From JAGNHN01 sp964590645 (GTDB taxonomy: Bacteria > Bacteroidota > Bacteroidia > Bacteroidales > JAGNHN01), in assembly GCA_964590645.1 (NCBI GenBank), contig CAZPYJ010000002.1:62001-126000 (forward strand): DNA of 64,000 bases, in the 5' to 3' direction. The notes beneath the pieces are model-generated. The model saw only the letters and a list, made by a program, of their open reading frames with translations. It did no database searches and was not told the origin of the DNA. The position numbers were made by a program, and so were the translations under genes. Every line of letters starts with the position of its first letter. The first letter of the stretch is position 1. Shown here one piece after another: positions 1 through 7,831 of the stretch.

Positions 1-1
1 G

Positions 2-310
2 GAGATTATTCCCTATTCCAGCATCCATAAACCCCCTTCGGCTGAACTACGCCCCGACCAGAAGGACAGCGACAGCCTTCCGGACTATGCACTGCTGGAT
101 CAGATCCTGTATGCCTATATTGAAAAAAGGCAGGGACCCAAGGCAATAGTCGCTGCCGGTTTTGATGCCCAGGTGGTGAAAAAGGTGCTGCGCCTGGTGA
201 ACACGAATGAATATAAACGTCATCAGACGCCACCCATTCTCAGGGTGTCACCCAAGGCATTCGGGATGGGTCGCCGGATGCCTATTGTGGCACGTTATCT
301 CTCTGAATGA
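2..310 (+). CDS. nadE: NAD+ synthetase, C-terminal part (5' end outside window)
   Basis: The open frame enters from the left edge and ends at TGA 308-310, giving 102 residues. It carries the conserved tail of glutamine-dependent NAD+ synthetases: SAELRPDQKDSDSLP, then NEYKRHQTPPILRVSPKAFG and the arginine-rich RRMPI end. The enzyme adenylates nicotinate adenine dinucleotide and amidates it to NAD+ in the cytoplasm. The glutaminase domain and ATP P-loop are not in the window, so the glutamine-dependent subtype is inferred from the tail. The stop codon directly abuts the stop of the convergent NifU-like gene with no base between them. Confidence 0.85.
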   Translation, partial: EIIPYSSIHKPPSAELRPDQKDSDSLPDYALLDQILYAYIEKRQGPKAIVAAGFDAQVVKKVLRLVNTNEYKRHQTPPILRVSPKAFGMGRRMPIVARYLSE

Positions 311-550
311 TCAGATCGCTTCTACGGCCACAATCTCCGGAATGGCCTTCCTGACAGCCTCTTCCACTCCGTTTTTCAAGGTCATCTGACTGTAGGGGCA
401 GGAGCCGCAAGCGCCCTGCAATTCCACATTCACAATGTTGTCTTCGGTGATTTCAACAAAGGCAATGTCACCGCCGTCAGCCTGCAGGAAAGGCCGGATC
501 TGTTCGATGACGTTCTTTACTTTCAAAGTCAATTCTTCGCTGCTTGCCAT
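311..550 (-). CDS. NifU-like Fe-S scaffold/carrier domain protein
   Basis: This 79-residue protein is a stand-alone NifU C-terminal (Nfu) domain. The motif GACGSCPYSQMTLK places the two cluster-binding cysteines at C48 and C51, and the upstream LQADGGDI stretch is also typical. Such proteins bind a [4Fe-4S] cluster between two subunits and pass it to target enzymes. It lies 27 bases downstream of the Mrp ATPase gene on the same strand, so the two are probably co-transcribed as one Fe-S maturation unit. The length is normal for the short Nfu proteins of Bacteroidota. Confidence 0.9.
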   Translation of the reverse strand: MASSEELTLKVKNVIEQIRPFLQADGGDIAFVEITEDNIVNVELQGACGSCPYSQMTLKNGVEEAVRKAIPEIVAVEAI

Positions 551-577
551 TATGGTTAGTATTGATGTATTCAGGTC

Positions 578-1699
578 TTAATCTGTTGTGCAACCCGGTG
601 CATTGGGATCCATTTTTACGGTTTCGGTGGGCGCCATCCGTACATTGCGCTTTTCCACTTCGCGGATTACATTGGCTGCCAGGGCATCAAATGCAGCGCG
701 CAAAGGGCCTTCGGTATCGGTGGCCACCGGTTTGCCCTGATCTCCGGCATCCATAATACCCTGTACCAGCGGTATCTCACCCAGCAAAGGAATGCCTGCA
801 ATTGTGGCCAGTTTCTTTCCCCCTTCTTTGCCGAAGAGATAATACTTGCTGTCGGGAAGCTCTGCCGGGGTGAACCAGGACATATTTTCCACTATCCCCA
901 GGATGGGCACGCGGATGTTCTTCTGGTTGAACATCCCGATGGCCTTGCGGGCATCGGCAACCGCCACTTCCTGGGGCGTGGTAACGATGGCCACTCCGGT
1001 AACCGGGATCTGCTGAACCAAAGTCAGGTGTATGTCTCCGGTCCCGGGAGGAAGGTCCACCACCAGGTAATCCAGCTCGCCCCACTCTGCATCATTGAAG
1101 AGTTGAGTCAGGGCGTTGGAAGCCATTGGACCACGCCAGATCAATGCCTGGTCGGGGTCAACAAAGAAGCCAATGGAAAGCAATTTAACCCCGTATTTCT
1201 CAAGCGGGTGAATGCGGGTTCTCCCATCCACCTCATCAGCCGTAGGACGGGCATCCGTCAATCCAAACATCAAAGGCATAGATGGCCCGTATATGTCGGC
1301 ATCCACCAGTCCGGTGCGGGCTCCTGTATTGGCAAGCGCTACGGCAAGGTTTGCAGCAACGGTGGATTTTCCCACCCCGCCTTTTCCTGAAGCAACAGCG
1401 ATAATATTGCGCACACCCGGAAGTACCCCCGCCGATTCGGCCTGTTGGTTGATCCTGACTTTGATGTTGTCTTTCAAATCCACCATTGCATCCACATTGA
1501 TCAGCAATGCTTTGATGCACTCCTGCTTGATCTGCCGCAAATGCGGATCATCAGGCTGGCGGAAAACCAGGGTAAAACCTACTTTGTTCCCTTCTGTCCA
1601 TAAGCCCTCCACCATTCCGTTGCTCACAATATCCTTCCCGGCAGGTTTGTACACGACTGTCGATAATGCTTTTACAATCTGTTCCTGTGTATATGACAT
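578..1699 (-). CDS. Mrp/ApbC family P-loop ATPase, Fe-S cluster carrier
   Basis: This 373-residue protein has an N-terminal MIP18/DUF59-like domain (about residues 5-80) and a Mrp/NBP35 ATPase domain with the deviant Walker A motif GKGGVGKS at 105-112, VDADIYGPS, and VVDLPPGTGD. Family members carry Fe-S clusters to apoproteins using ATP. The NifU-like gene follows on the same strand. The CxxC motif that bridges the cluster in ApbC/NBP35 is absent: the only cysteines are C61 and one five residues from the end. I recall this as common in Bacteroidota homologues, so cluster binding may differ from the enterobacterial protein. Confidence 0.92.
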   Translation of the reverse strand: MSYTQEQIVKALSTVVYKPAGKDIVSNGMVEGLWTEGNKVGFTLVFRQPDDPHLRQIKQECIKALLINVDAMVDLKDNIKVRINQQAESAGVLPGVRNIIAVASGKGGVGKSTVAANLAVALANTGARTGLVDADIYGPSMPLMFGLTDARPTADEVDGRTRIHPLEKYGVKLLSIGFFVDPDQALIWRGPMASNALTQLFNDAEWGELDYLVVDLPPGTGDIHLTLVQQIPVTGVAIVTTPQEVAVADARKAIGMFNQKNIRVPILGIVENMSWFTPAELPDSKYYLFGKEGGKKLATIAGIPLLGEIPLVQGIMDAGDQGKPVATDTEGPLRAAFDALAANVIREVEKRNVRMAPTETVKMDPNAPGCTTD

Positions 1700-1820
1700 T
1701 ACCAGGCTTATTTTTATTTAGAATCTATATAAATAACACATTGATCAAGCCACAATGTTACGCAGATTTTTTGAAAGGGGGCAGGAAAATCGGGAAAAAA
1801 TAAGCCTTCATCAATGCGGA

Positions 1821-2177
1821 TTAGCCCTTGCCTGGCTTTAGCCCGGAATGAGCTGCGGGATCCCAGAAATGGCGGGAAAAATCCTCTATGCAATCATTCT
1901 TTATCCTGATGCCTTCGCTTTCCAGGAGTTCCTGCATTATGGCCGGCCCGCCAAAGTGGTGTTTTCCGCTCAGCATACCGTTGCGGTTCACCACTCTGTG
2001 AGCCGGGATGTGAGGGTATGCCGTGTGCGATTGATTCATCGCCCAGCCCACCATACGTGCTGATCTGCCACTGCCAAGGAAGCGGGCGATGGCTCCATAC
2101 GTACTCACCCGTCCTGCAGGGATTCTCCGGACGACGGCATATACCCGCTCAAAAAAGGATGCCTGTTCAGTTTTCAC
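1821..2177 (-). CDS. Alkyltransferase-like (ATL) DNA repair protein
   Basis: The protein (118 residues from GTG 2177; a TTG at 2192 is the alternative) matches the DNA-binding domain of O6-alkylguanine-DNA alkyltransferase: IPAGRVSTYGAIA, then SARMVGWAMNQS with the arginine finger, then IPAHRVVNRNGMLSG. The active-site cysteine of the PCHRV motif is alanine here (A59), so it cannot accept an alkyl group. Known ATL proteins bind O6-alkylguanine and hand the lesion to nucleotide excision repair; most that I recall have tryptophan at this site. The gene overlaps the end of trmB by 11 bases, suggesting coupled translation. Confidence 0.85.
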   Translation of the reverse strand: MKTEQASFFERVYAVVRRIPAGRVSTYGAIARFLGSGRSARMVGWAMNQSHTAYPHIPAHRVVNRNGMLSGKHHFGGPAIMQELLESEGIRIKNDCIEDFSRHFWDPAAHSGLKPGKG

Positions 2178-2880
2178 CTGCTTGCTCTTCAAAAACGTGC
2201 ACTTGCTTGCTCACATCCAGGCAGAATTTCAGATAGTGTATAGTCCGGCCCTCTTCCAGCCATCGTTGTTCGTAGAAAGTCTGAATGCCTGCAGCCAGTC
2301 CGGTGTAACTGCTGTGGTAAAGGTCGGAAATGGCAACTTCGGGCTCCAGTCCGTTGTATCTGAGGGTATTAAGGGTAAAGTGATAGAGTTCGGGGTTATC
2401 GGTTTTCAGGTGGATAGCGTGTTTCGGAGCAAGCAGCTGGCGGTAGCGGTTCAGAAAAGCAGGGTGTGTCAGTCTTTTTTTTGCACGGCTGTTCCTTGGA
2501 TGAGGGTCAGGAAAAGTGATCCATATTTCATCCACTTCTTCGGCCCCGAAGAATCTTTCAATAAGTTCTATGCGGGTGCGGATAAAGGCGACATTGGTCA
2601 TTCCGCTTTCTTCTACCGTTTTCGCTCCGCGCCATAATCTGGCCCCTTTGATGTCGATTCCGATATAATTCTTTGCAGATTCTATTCCTGCCAGCCCAAC
2701 AGTATAGTCTCCTTTTCCGCATCCCAGTTCCAGGACCAGTGGTGACTGGTTTCCAAAAAATGTGTTTTTCCAGTTCCCCTGTAAAGAAAAACCTTTCAGG
2801 CTTTCCTGGTAGGTAAGCTGAAACAAATGGGGAAAGGTCTTGTTTTCCGCGAATCGCTGCAGTTTCCTCTTTTTTCCCAC
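2167..2880 (-). CDS. trmB: tRNA (guanine-N7-)-methyltransferase TrmB
   Basis: From GTG 2880 the product is 237 residues and begins with KKRKLQRFAENKTFP, which matches the normal N-terminus of Bacteroidota TrmB. The frame stays open to 3051, but that would overlap the upstream gene by 160 bases. The SAM-binding motif LELGCGKGDYT and the FPDPHPRNSRAKKRL segment are present. The enzyme methylates G46 in the variable loop of many tRNAs. The gene starts 10 bases after the HU/SPOR gene and overlaps the ATL gene, so it sits inside the operon that probably begins at the deoxynucleoside kinase. Confidence 0.9.
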   Translation of the reverse strand: MGKKRKLQRFAENKTFPHLFQLTYQESLKGFSLQGNWKNTFFGNQSPLVLELGCGKGDYTVGLAGIESAKNYIGIDIKGARLWRGAKTVEESGMTNVAFIRTRIELIERFFGAEEVDEIWITFPDPHPRNSRAKKRLTHPAFLNRYRQLLAPKHAIHLKTDNPELYHFTLNTLRYNGLEPEVAISDLYHSSYTGLAAGIQTFYEQRWLEEGRTIHYLKFCLDVSKQVHVFEEQAGEN

Positions 2881-2890
2881 TCTGAATGAA

Positions 2891-3967
2891 TTAATGGTTT
2901 TGCGGCCAAATCCAGGCCTGTTGATCTTCCGATTCCCTGATTTTCTGCAGGGCTTCTTCAGCGCTTGCTTTGTCGGGGTAAGCGGCATAACAAACGTAAT
3001 GTATTCCCCGTGCATTGGTACGAAAAACCTTTGCCGGGTATCCTTTGTCATTCAGCTGTCGTATAGTTTGGCTAACGCCTTTGTCCGTTTTGAACAGCCC
3101 TGCCACCACGAAATACTTCTCTATCTTACCTTCCTCCCTCATTTTCTCTGGTTCCGCCTCGACTTGCCGGTCGACGATGCTGTCTGTGATGGGAGTCGGA
3201 ATGGAAGCGGACGATGCCCTGAAGCTGTCCTCAGCCCGGGGAATGGAATCCACCCGTGAGAGGGATACCTCATCCCTGGTTCGTTCAGTGCTGTCGAAGG
3301 TGGGGGCAAACGCTTCTTTTTCCGGTAATGGCAGGGGGGTCATATATCGGCTGATGTGGGCGGGAGGGTCGAAGAAAAAGGCATAGCCCAGGTATGCGGA
3401 TAAAGCGAGGATAATCAGACTGGTAAGCACGGTCAACATTGCCGTGCCGGTTTTTCTTTCCTTTTTTTCTTTTGAAGGTGCGGCTGACTTTGGTTGTTTG
3501 GCCTCCTTTGCCAGGGCAGACATCGTTTTTTTCTGTTCAGCAGCTTTGGGAGATGGTTTGCTGAGCTGAAAGGTTTCCAGACCGAATGCATTTCCCTGGC
3601 TATTGAATTCGGGATCAGCTTCGAAGCGGAGCTGGCCACTTCTGTTCTGACGCAGCTTCCCCAATCCATCCAGCACTGCCACACCTTCGTGTTCCAGCTC
3701 GTTTTTCAGTTTACGGGCATATTCTTCCAGTGCTTGCTTGACCTGTTTTTCCTGCTTTGCCGCGAGGGTGGAAATCTGTCGTATTGTTGTTGAGGCATCT
3801 TCCAGTATATCATTGAATTGAAGGCGATGTGCGGGGGGGGTGAATCGGCCTTTGGTAAGGTCAGCTGCTGCTGGTTGGTAATGTGCGCTGAGGGTACCAA
3901 GCTCAGGCAGCACGGCCTTGCCTTCCTCGTGGAGCAGATAGTGGATATATGTGATGATCTCTTTCAT
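2891..3967 (-). CDS. HU-CCDC81 / SPOR domain membrane protein
   Basis: This 358-residue protein has two N-terminal HU-like CCDC81 modules (about residues 1-55 and 75-125), a lysine-rich linker, one transmembrane helix (about 176-199), a proline/serine-rich spacer and a C-terminal SPOR domain (about 284-356, starting YFVVAGLFKTDKG). SPOR domains bind denuded peptidoglycan glycan strands at division sites. The predicted topology puts the HU-like half in the cytoplasm and SPOR in the periplasm. The architecture recurs in Bacteroidota, but I know of no settled function. The start codon overlaps the stop of kdsB by 4 bases. Confidence 0.82.
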   Translation of the reverse strand: MKEIITYIHYLLHEEGKAVLPELGTLSAHYQPAAADLTKGRFTPPAHRLQFNDILEDASTTIRQISTLAAKQEKQVKQALEEYARKLKNELEHEGVAVLDGLGKLRQNRSGQLRFEADPEFNSQGNAFGLETFQLSKPSPKAAEQKKTMSALAKEAKQPKSAAPSKEKKERKTGTAMLTVLTSLIILALSAYLGYAFFFDPPAHISRYMTPLPLPEKEAFAPTFDSTERTRDEVSLSRVDSIPRAEDSFRASSASIPTPITDSIVDRQVEAEPEKMREEGKIEKYFVVAGLFKTDKGVSQTIRQLNDKGYPAKVFRTNARGIHYVCYAAYPDKASAEEALQKIRESEDQQAWIWPQNH

Positions 3968-4740
3968 TCTTCTGTTTCCACTCTTTTCCTGGCTCTGGCC
4001 AGGTCTTGCTCACAGTCGATGCCCTGACTCAGGCTTTCGCTTTCCAGCATCCTGATGGGAATTCCGGCTGCCAGCCATCGCAGTTGTTCCAGAGACTCGG
4101 CCATTTCGTTCCGGTCGGGTTGCAGGCTTGCGGTTTGCCGTAAACTCAGGACGGAAAAGGCATAAACACCTATGTGTCTGCGGTATAATCCCGCAGAGGC
4201 CCATTCCTTTGTTTCCCTTCCTGTGAGGTAGGGTATGGGTTGGCGACTGAAGTAGAGGGCTTTTCCTTGTGCATCCAATACTACCTTGACCACATTGGGA
4301 TTAAAAAGCTCAGTCTCTTCCCGTATTGGGGTGCACAGGCTGGCGATGCCTTCAAATCCCTGCTCATACGCTGCAATGAGTTTTTCGATCTCGCCCGGAT
4401 CCAGGAAAGGCTCATCGCCCTGGATATTGATCACCACATCAAAGATATGGTTGCCTTGCTGTTCCAGTTGCTCAAGGGCTTCCAGACAACGGGAAGTTCC
4501 GCTGGGGTGTGTTTTTCGGGTCATCAGCGCCTTTCCGCCAGCCTCGGTGACGTGCCGGAGTATGCGTACATCGTCGGTGGCCACATAAAGGTGATCCAGG
4601 TTTCTTGCCTGCAGGGCTTGTGCATACACACGCATTACCATTGAACGGGACCCAATCATTGCCAGGGGTTTACCGGGCAGGCGGGTTGAATCGTAGCGGG
4701 CAGGAATAATTCCCAGGACGCTCTTCTGGCTCCTCTTCAT
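3964..4740 (-). CDS. kdsB: 3-deoxy-manno-octulosonate cytidylyltransferase (CMP-KDO synthetase)
   Basis: The 258-residue protein has the nucleotidyltransferase signature GIIPARYDSTRLPGKPL near the N-terminus, then NIQGDEPFLDP and an ALYFSRQPIPY-type segment, all typical of KdsB. It activates KDO with CTP to CMP-KDO, the donor for inner-core lipopolysaccharide and lipid A assembly, in the cytoplasm. The length is normal. It starts 12 bases after the deoxynucleoside kinase and overlaps the HU/SPOR gene by 4 bases. Another KDO-pathway gene (arabinose-5-phosphate isomerase) lies at the far end of the window. Confidence 0.95.
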   Translation of the reverse strand: MKRSQKSVLGIIPARYDSTRLPGKPLAMIGSRSMVMRVYAQALQARNLDHLYVATDDVRILRHVTEAGGKALMTRKTHPSGTSRCLEALEQLEQQGNHIFDVVINIQGDEPFLDPGEIEKLIAAYEQGFEGIASLCTPIREETELFNPNVVKVVLDAQGKALYFSRQPIPYLTGRETKEWASAGLYRRHIGVYAFSVLSLRQTASLQPDRNEMAESLEQLRWLAAGIPIRMLESESLSQGIDCEQDLARARKRVETEE

Positions 4741-4752
4741 TGTTTCACAGGC

Positions 4753-5367
4753 TCAGAATAATCCGTGGATTTCCGCGGAGACTTTCTCCAGGACCATCCC
4801 CAGGTCTTCGCGGGATTCAGGGATATTGATCTTGTCTACATCAAAGATCAGTAATTTGCCGGCGGTATATCCTCCGATCCATTTTTCGTAGCGTTCGTTG
4901 AGATTCTTGAGATAGTCGAGCCGGATCGATTCTTCATATACCCTTCCTCGCTGCTGGATTTGTTTCACCAGTGTAGGGACGCTGGCTTTGAGGTAGATCA
5001 ACAGGTCGGGAGGTTGAATAAAGCTACTCATCAGCTCAAAGAGAGATAAATAGTTATCAAAGTCGCGGGTTGACATCAGGTTCAGTTCGTGCAGGTTGGG
5101 TGCAAAGATGTAGGCATCCTCGTATATGGTGCGGTCCTGTACTACGGTTTTTCCTGAGTCTCTGATCTCCACAATCTGCCGGAAGCGGCTGTTGAGAAAA
5201 TAGATTTGCAGATTAAATGACCAGCGCTGCATATCTTCATAGAAGCTATGGAGATAAGGATTGGATTCAACGTCTTCATAGTGGGGTTGCCATCCAAAAT
5301 GCTTGGCCAGCAGTCCGCTCAGGGTTGTTTTTCCGGAACCGATATTCCCGGCAATGGCTATGTGCAT
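4753..5367 (-). CDS. Deoxynucleoside kinase
   Basis: This 204-residue protein opens with AIAGNIGSGKTTL, a Walker A loop at about residues 7-15, followed by the VVQDRTIYEDAYIFA segment that holds the DRS/T motif of the dCK/dGK family. It phosphorylates deoxynucleosides to monophosphates for salvage; which base it prefers cannot be read from sequence. A TATCTTTG -7 box lies 26 bases upstream of the ATG, so the gene probably starts the operon running through kdsB, HU/SPOR, trmB and the ATL gene. Confidence 0.9.
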   Translation of the reverse strand: MHIAIAGNIGSGKTTLSGLLAKHFGWQPHYEDVESNPYLHSFYEDMQRWSFNLQIYFLNSRFRQIVEIRDSGKTVVQDRTIYEDAYIFAPNLHELNLMSTRDFDNYLSLFELMSSFIQPPDLLIYLKASVPTLVKQIQQRGRVYEESIRLDYLKNLNERYEKWIGGYTAGKLLIFDVDKINIPESREDLGMVLEKVSAEIHGLF

Positions 5368-5393
5368 AGGGTGAGGAGTTTTCTGATGAAGAC

Positions 5394-5401
5394 CAAAGAT
5401 A
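5394..5401 (-). promoter_or_regulatory. Bacteroidota -7 box (TATCTTTG) for the deoxynucleoside kinase operon
   Basis: On the minus strand the bases read TATCTTTG, a full match to TAnnTTTG, 26 bases before the ATG at 5367 and inside the 48-base gap after the GH3 gene. No clear -33 TTG is seen. Confidence 0.5.
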
Positions 5402-5415
5402 AGAAGAATTCCCGC

Positions 5416-6921
5416 TCAGCTTTGCTGATCCCATATTTCGGCAATGATCTTCAGGTTATTTGATAATCTGGGAACTTTATGCTGCCCTCCCAGTTTTCCT
5501 TTTGATTTCAGCCACCGATAGAAGGTTCCTTTGGGCATAGATTGGATATCAGGGGGATCCAGGATCATATTCCGGTACCTTTTGGCCTCATAGTCGGAAT
5601 TGGCTGCTTTCAAGGCATTGTCAAAGGTTTCAGCAAAAAAAGCCAGGTTCTCAGGCGGGTGTTCGAATTCAATCAGCCATCGATGATACACTGTTCCTTT
5701 GGGCGGATGGACAGGTCCGGCGGTATATTCACTGATCACGGCCCCGGTTTTTCTGCAGGCCGAGCTGAGTGCATTTTCTGCATTCTCAATGATGACCTCT
5801 TCTCCCACTGCATTGATGAAGTTCTTTGTTCGGCCTGTGATACGGATCCGGTATGGATGCAGGCTGGTAAACTTGATGGTATCCCCAATAAGGTACCTCC
5901 AAAGCCCTCCGTTGGTGGAAATCACCAGGGCATAATTTCTACCTTCTTCAACCTCATCCAGGCTCAGACAGGGCGGGTCTGTCTCATCCATTGCCTCCAC
6001 AGGGATGAATTCATAGTAAATCCCATAATCCAGCATTAAAAGCATATCCCTGGCATTGAGGCGATCCTGAATACCAAAAAATCCCTCTGAAGCATTATAG
6101 GTTTCCACATAATTCAAAGGGCCGGAAATGATCTCGCGATATTGCTCTCTGTAAGGCTCAAAGCTGACACCACCGTGAAAAAACACCTCCAGGGATGGCC
6201 ATATCTCCTTGATATCGGTATTTCCTGATTTTTCAAGGATGCGGTTGAGCAAGAGGAGAACCCAGGAAGGAACACCCGAAATGCTGGTTACATTATGCCG
6301 GCTGGTGACCACTGCCATTTTTTCTATCTTTTCTTCCCATTCATTCATCAGGGCGATAGATAAATCCGGAGTACGCATAAACTCAGCCCAGTATGGCAGG
6401 TTCTGCATCAGAATGGCGCTGAGGTCACCGTAAAAAATATCATTATTCATTTCGCAGATCTGGTGGCTGCCCCCCATTGCCAGGCCCTTGCCATCAAAGA
6501 TTTCGGTTTCCGGAAAATTGTTGCAGTATATAGAAAGCAGATCTTTGCCTCCCTTGTAATGACATTCTTCCAGCGACTCCTGGCTCAGCGGGATGAACTT
6601 ACTCTTGTCACTGGTGGTCCCGGATGATTTGGCAAACCAACGGATATCCGTGCCCCATAGCACTTTTTGCTCTCCTTTCCGGATGCGCTCGATAAAGGGC
6701 TTTAAGGCATCGTAATCGCTGACTGGAACCCTGTCTCTGTATTCTTTTACTGATTTAATATCCTGGTAGCCGTATTTCTTTCCCCACTCTGTGTCTTTTG
6801 CTCCTTGCAGGAGTTTTTTAAACCATTCAGATTGCACATCGTGGGGATATTTGATGAAAAGCTCAATCTGATGCATTCGCTTTTTCATTAACCAGGAAAC
6901 CACGGAACTTACCAGAGCCAT
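5416..6921 (-). CDS. GH3 family acyl-adenylating / amide-forming enzyme
   Basis: From ATG 6921 the product is 501 residues and starts MALVSSVVSWLMKKRM, the usual N-terminus of bacterial GH3 proteins; the frame is open to 7044 but would run into the ispE leader. SSGTTSDKSKFIPLS at about residues 99-113 is the ATP/AMP-binding loop of this ANL-like family, and ETYNASEGFFGIQD and ISTNGGLWRYLIGD are conserved GH3 segments. Plant GH3 enzymes conjugate amino acids to jasmonate or auxin via acyl-adenylates. The substrate in Bacteroidota is unknown to me. It is divergent from ispE, 94 bases away. Confidence 0.85.
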   Translation of the reverse strand: MALVSSVVSWLMKKRMHQIELFIKYPHDVQSEWFKKLLQGAKDTEWGKKYGYQDIKSVKEYRDRVPVSDYDALKPFIERIRKGEQKVLWGTDIRWFAKSSGTTSDKSKFIPLSQESLEECHYKGGKDLLSIYCNNFPETEIFDGKGLAMGGSHQICEMNNDIFYGDLSAILMQNLPYWAEFMRTPDLSIALMNEWEEKIEKMAVVTSRHNVTSISGVPSWVLLLLNRILEKSGNTDIKEIWPSLEVFFHGGVSFEPYREQYREIISGPLNYVETYNASEGFFGIQDRLNARDMLLMLDYGIYYEFIPVEAMDETDPPCLSLDEVEEGRNYALVISTNGGLWRYLIGDTIKFTSLHPYRIRITGRTKNFINAVGEEVIIENAENALSSACRKTGAVISEYTAGPVHPPKGTVYHRWLIEFEHPPENLAFFAETFDNALKAANSDYEAKRYRNMILDPPDIQSMPKGTFYRWLKSKGKLGGQHKVPRLSNNLKIIAEIWDQQS

Positions 6922-7015
6922 ATCAATTGCGTTGTTTTTCAGCGGATGAATTGCATCCTTTACTGTGCTTCTTAAAGAGTGTGTATCTTGGGCGAAAATA
7001 CTACTTATCTCTGCA

Positions 7016-7831
7016 GTGATTCTATTTCCGAAAGCAAAAATCAACCTGGGACTTCGAATTCTGGGCCGGCGTCCTGATGGTTTTCATCACATCAGCAGCT
7101 TAATGCTGCCTCTTCCTCTGCAGGACGCCCTGGAGTTTATGCCCGGAGGCATTTCTTTTCAAATTGAGGTCAGCGGGCTCATTCCGGAGGGGGATCCGGA
7201 AGATAACCTGGTCATCAGGGCAGCCCGTCTGATGCAAGAGCAGTTTGGGATCGGAGGAGGAGCCATCTGGCTTCACAAGGCTATTCCTTCGGGTGCCGGG
7301 CTTGGCGGTGGTTCCTCAGATGCTTCTGCAATGCTCCGGCTCCTCCAAAAAGCTTATGCACTTCGGATTTCCAGCGAAAGGATGCACTCCCTGGCACTCA
7401 GCCTTGGCAGTGATTGCCCGTTTTTTCTGCAGGAGTCTGCGTGTTGGGTAAGCGGTATAGGAGACGGATTGACTCCCGCCCGCCTTCCGGGAAAAGCATA
7501 TTATATCATTCTGATCAAACCCGGGACAGGGATATCTACGGCCCTGGCATACCGCAGTATCCGGCAATACAGTGCACAAGCCTATGAGGCTTCTTCAGCT
7601 TTGCCGCCGGAGGCAGAGTGGGAACATTTTTTTCGCAATGATTTTCAGGAATGGGCTTGTCAGGTTCAGCCGGAGATCGGCAATTGGATTGCCTATCTGA
7701 AAGAGAAGGGTGCTTTTTATGCCGCGATGAGCGGGAGTGGGAGTTGTGTATTCGGTTTATTTCAAGACGGATATCCGGATATCCGCCCCGGCCCTGGTGT
7801 CTTCGTCTGGAAAGGACGGATCAGGATTTGA
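7016..7831 (+). CDS. ispE: 4-diphosphocytidyl-2-C-methyl-D-erythritol kinase
   Basis: From GTG 7016 the product is 271 residues and starts with ILFPKAKINLGLRILGRRPDG, the standard IspE N-terminus; there is no ATG nearby in a fitting position. The catalytic lysine of PKAK (K8), the GHMP-kinase loop PSGAGLGGGSSDAS at 91-104 and the catalytic aspartate of GSDCPFF (D133) are all present. The enzyme phosphorylates CDP-methylerythritol in the MEP isoprenoid pathway. Its TGA is directly followed by the stop codon of the convergent lptG-like gene, so the two transcripts must overlap. Confidence 0.93.
   Translation: MILFPKAKINLGLRILGRRPDGFHHISSLMLPLPLQDALEFMPGGISFQIEVSGLIPEGDPEDNLVIRAARLMQEQFGIGGGAIWLHKAIPSGAGLGGGSSDASAMLRLLQKAYALRISSERMHSLALSLGSDCPFFLQESACWVSGIGDGLTPARLPGKAYYIILIKPGTGISTALAYRSIRQYSAQAYEASSALPPEAEWEHFFRNDFQEWACQVQPEIGNWIAYLKEKGAFYAAMSGSGSCVFGLFQDGYPDIRPGPGVFVWKGRIRI

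Noticed and set aside
2881..3051. Longer N-terminus for TrmB (57 more residues)
   Set aside because: It would overlap the HU/SPOR gene by 160 bases, and family members start at the GTG-encoded residue before KKRKLQRF.
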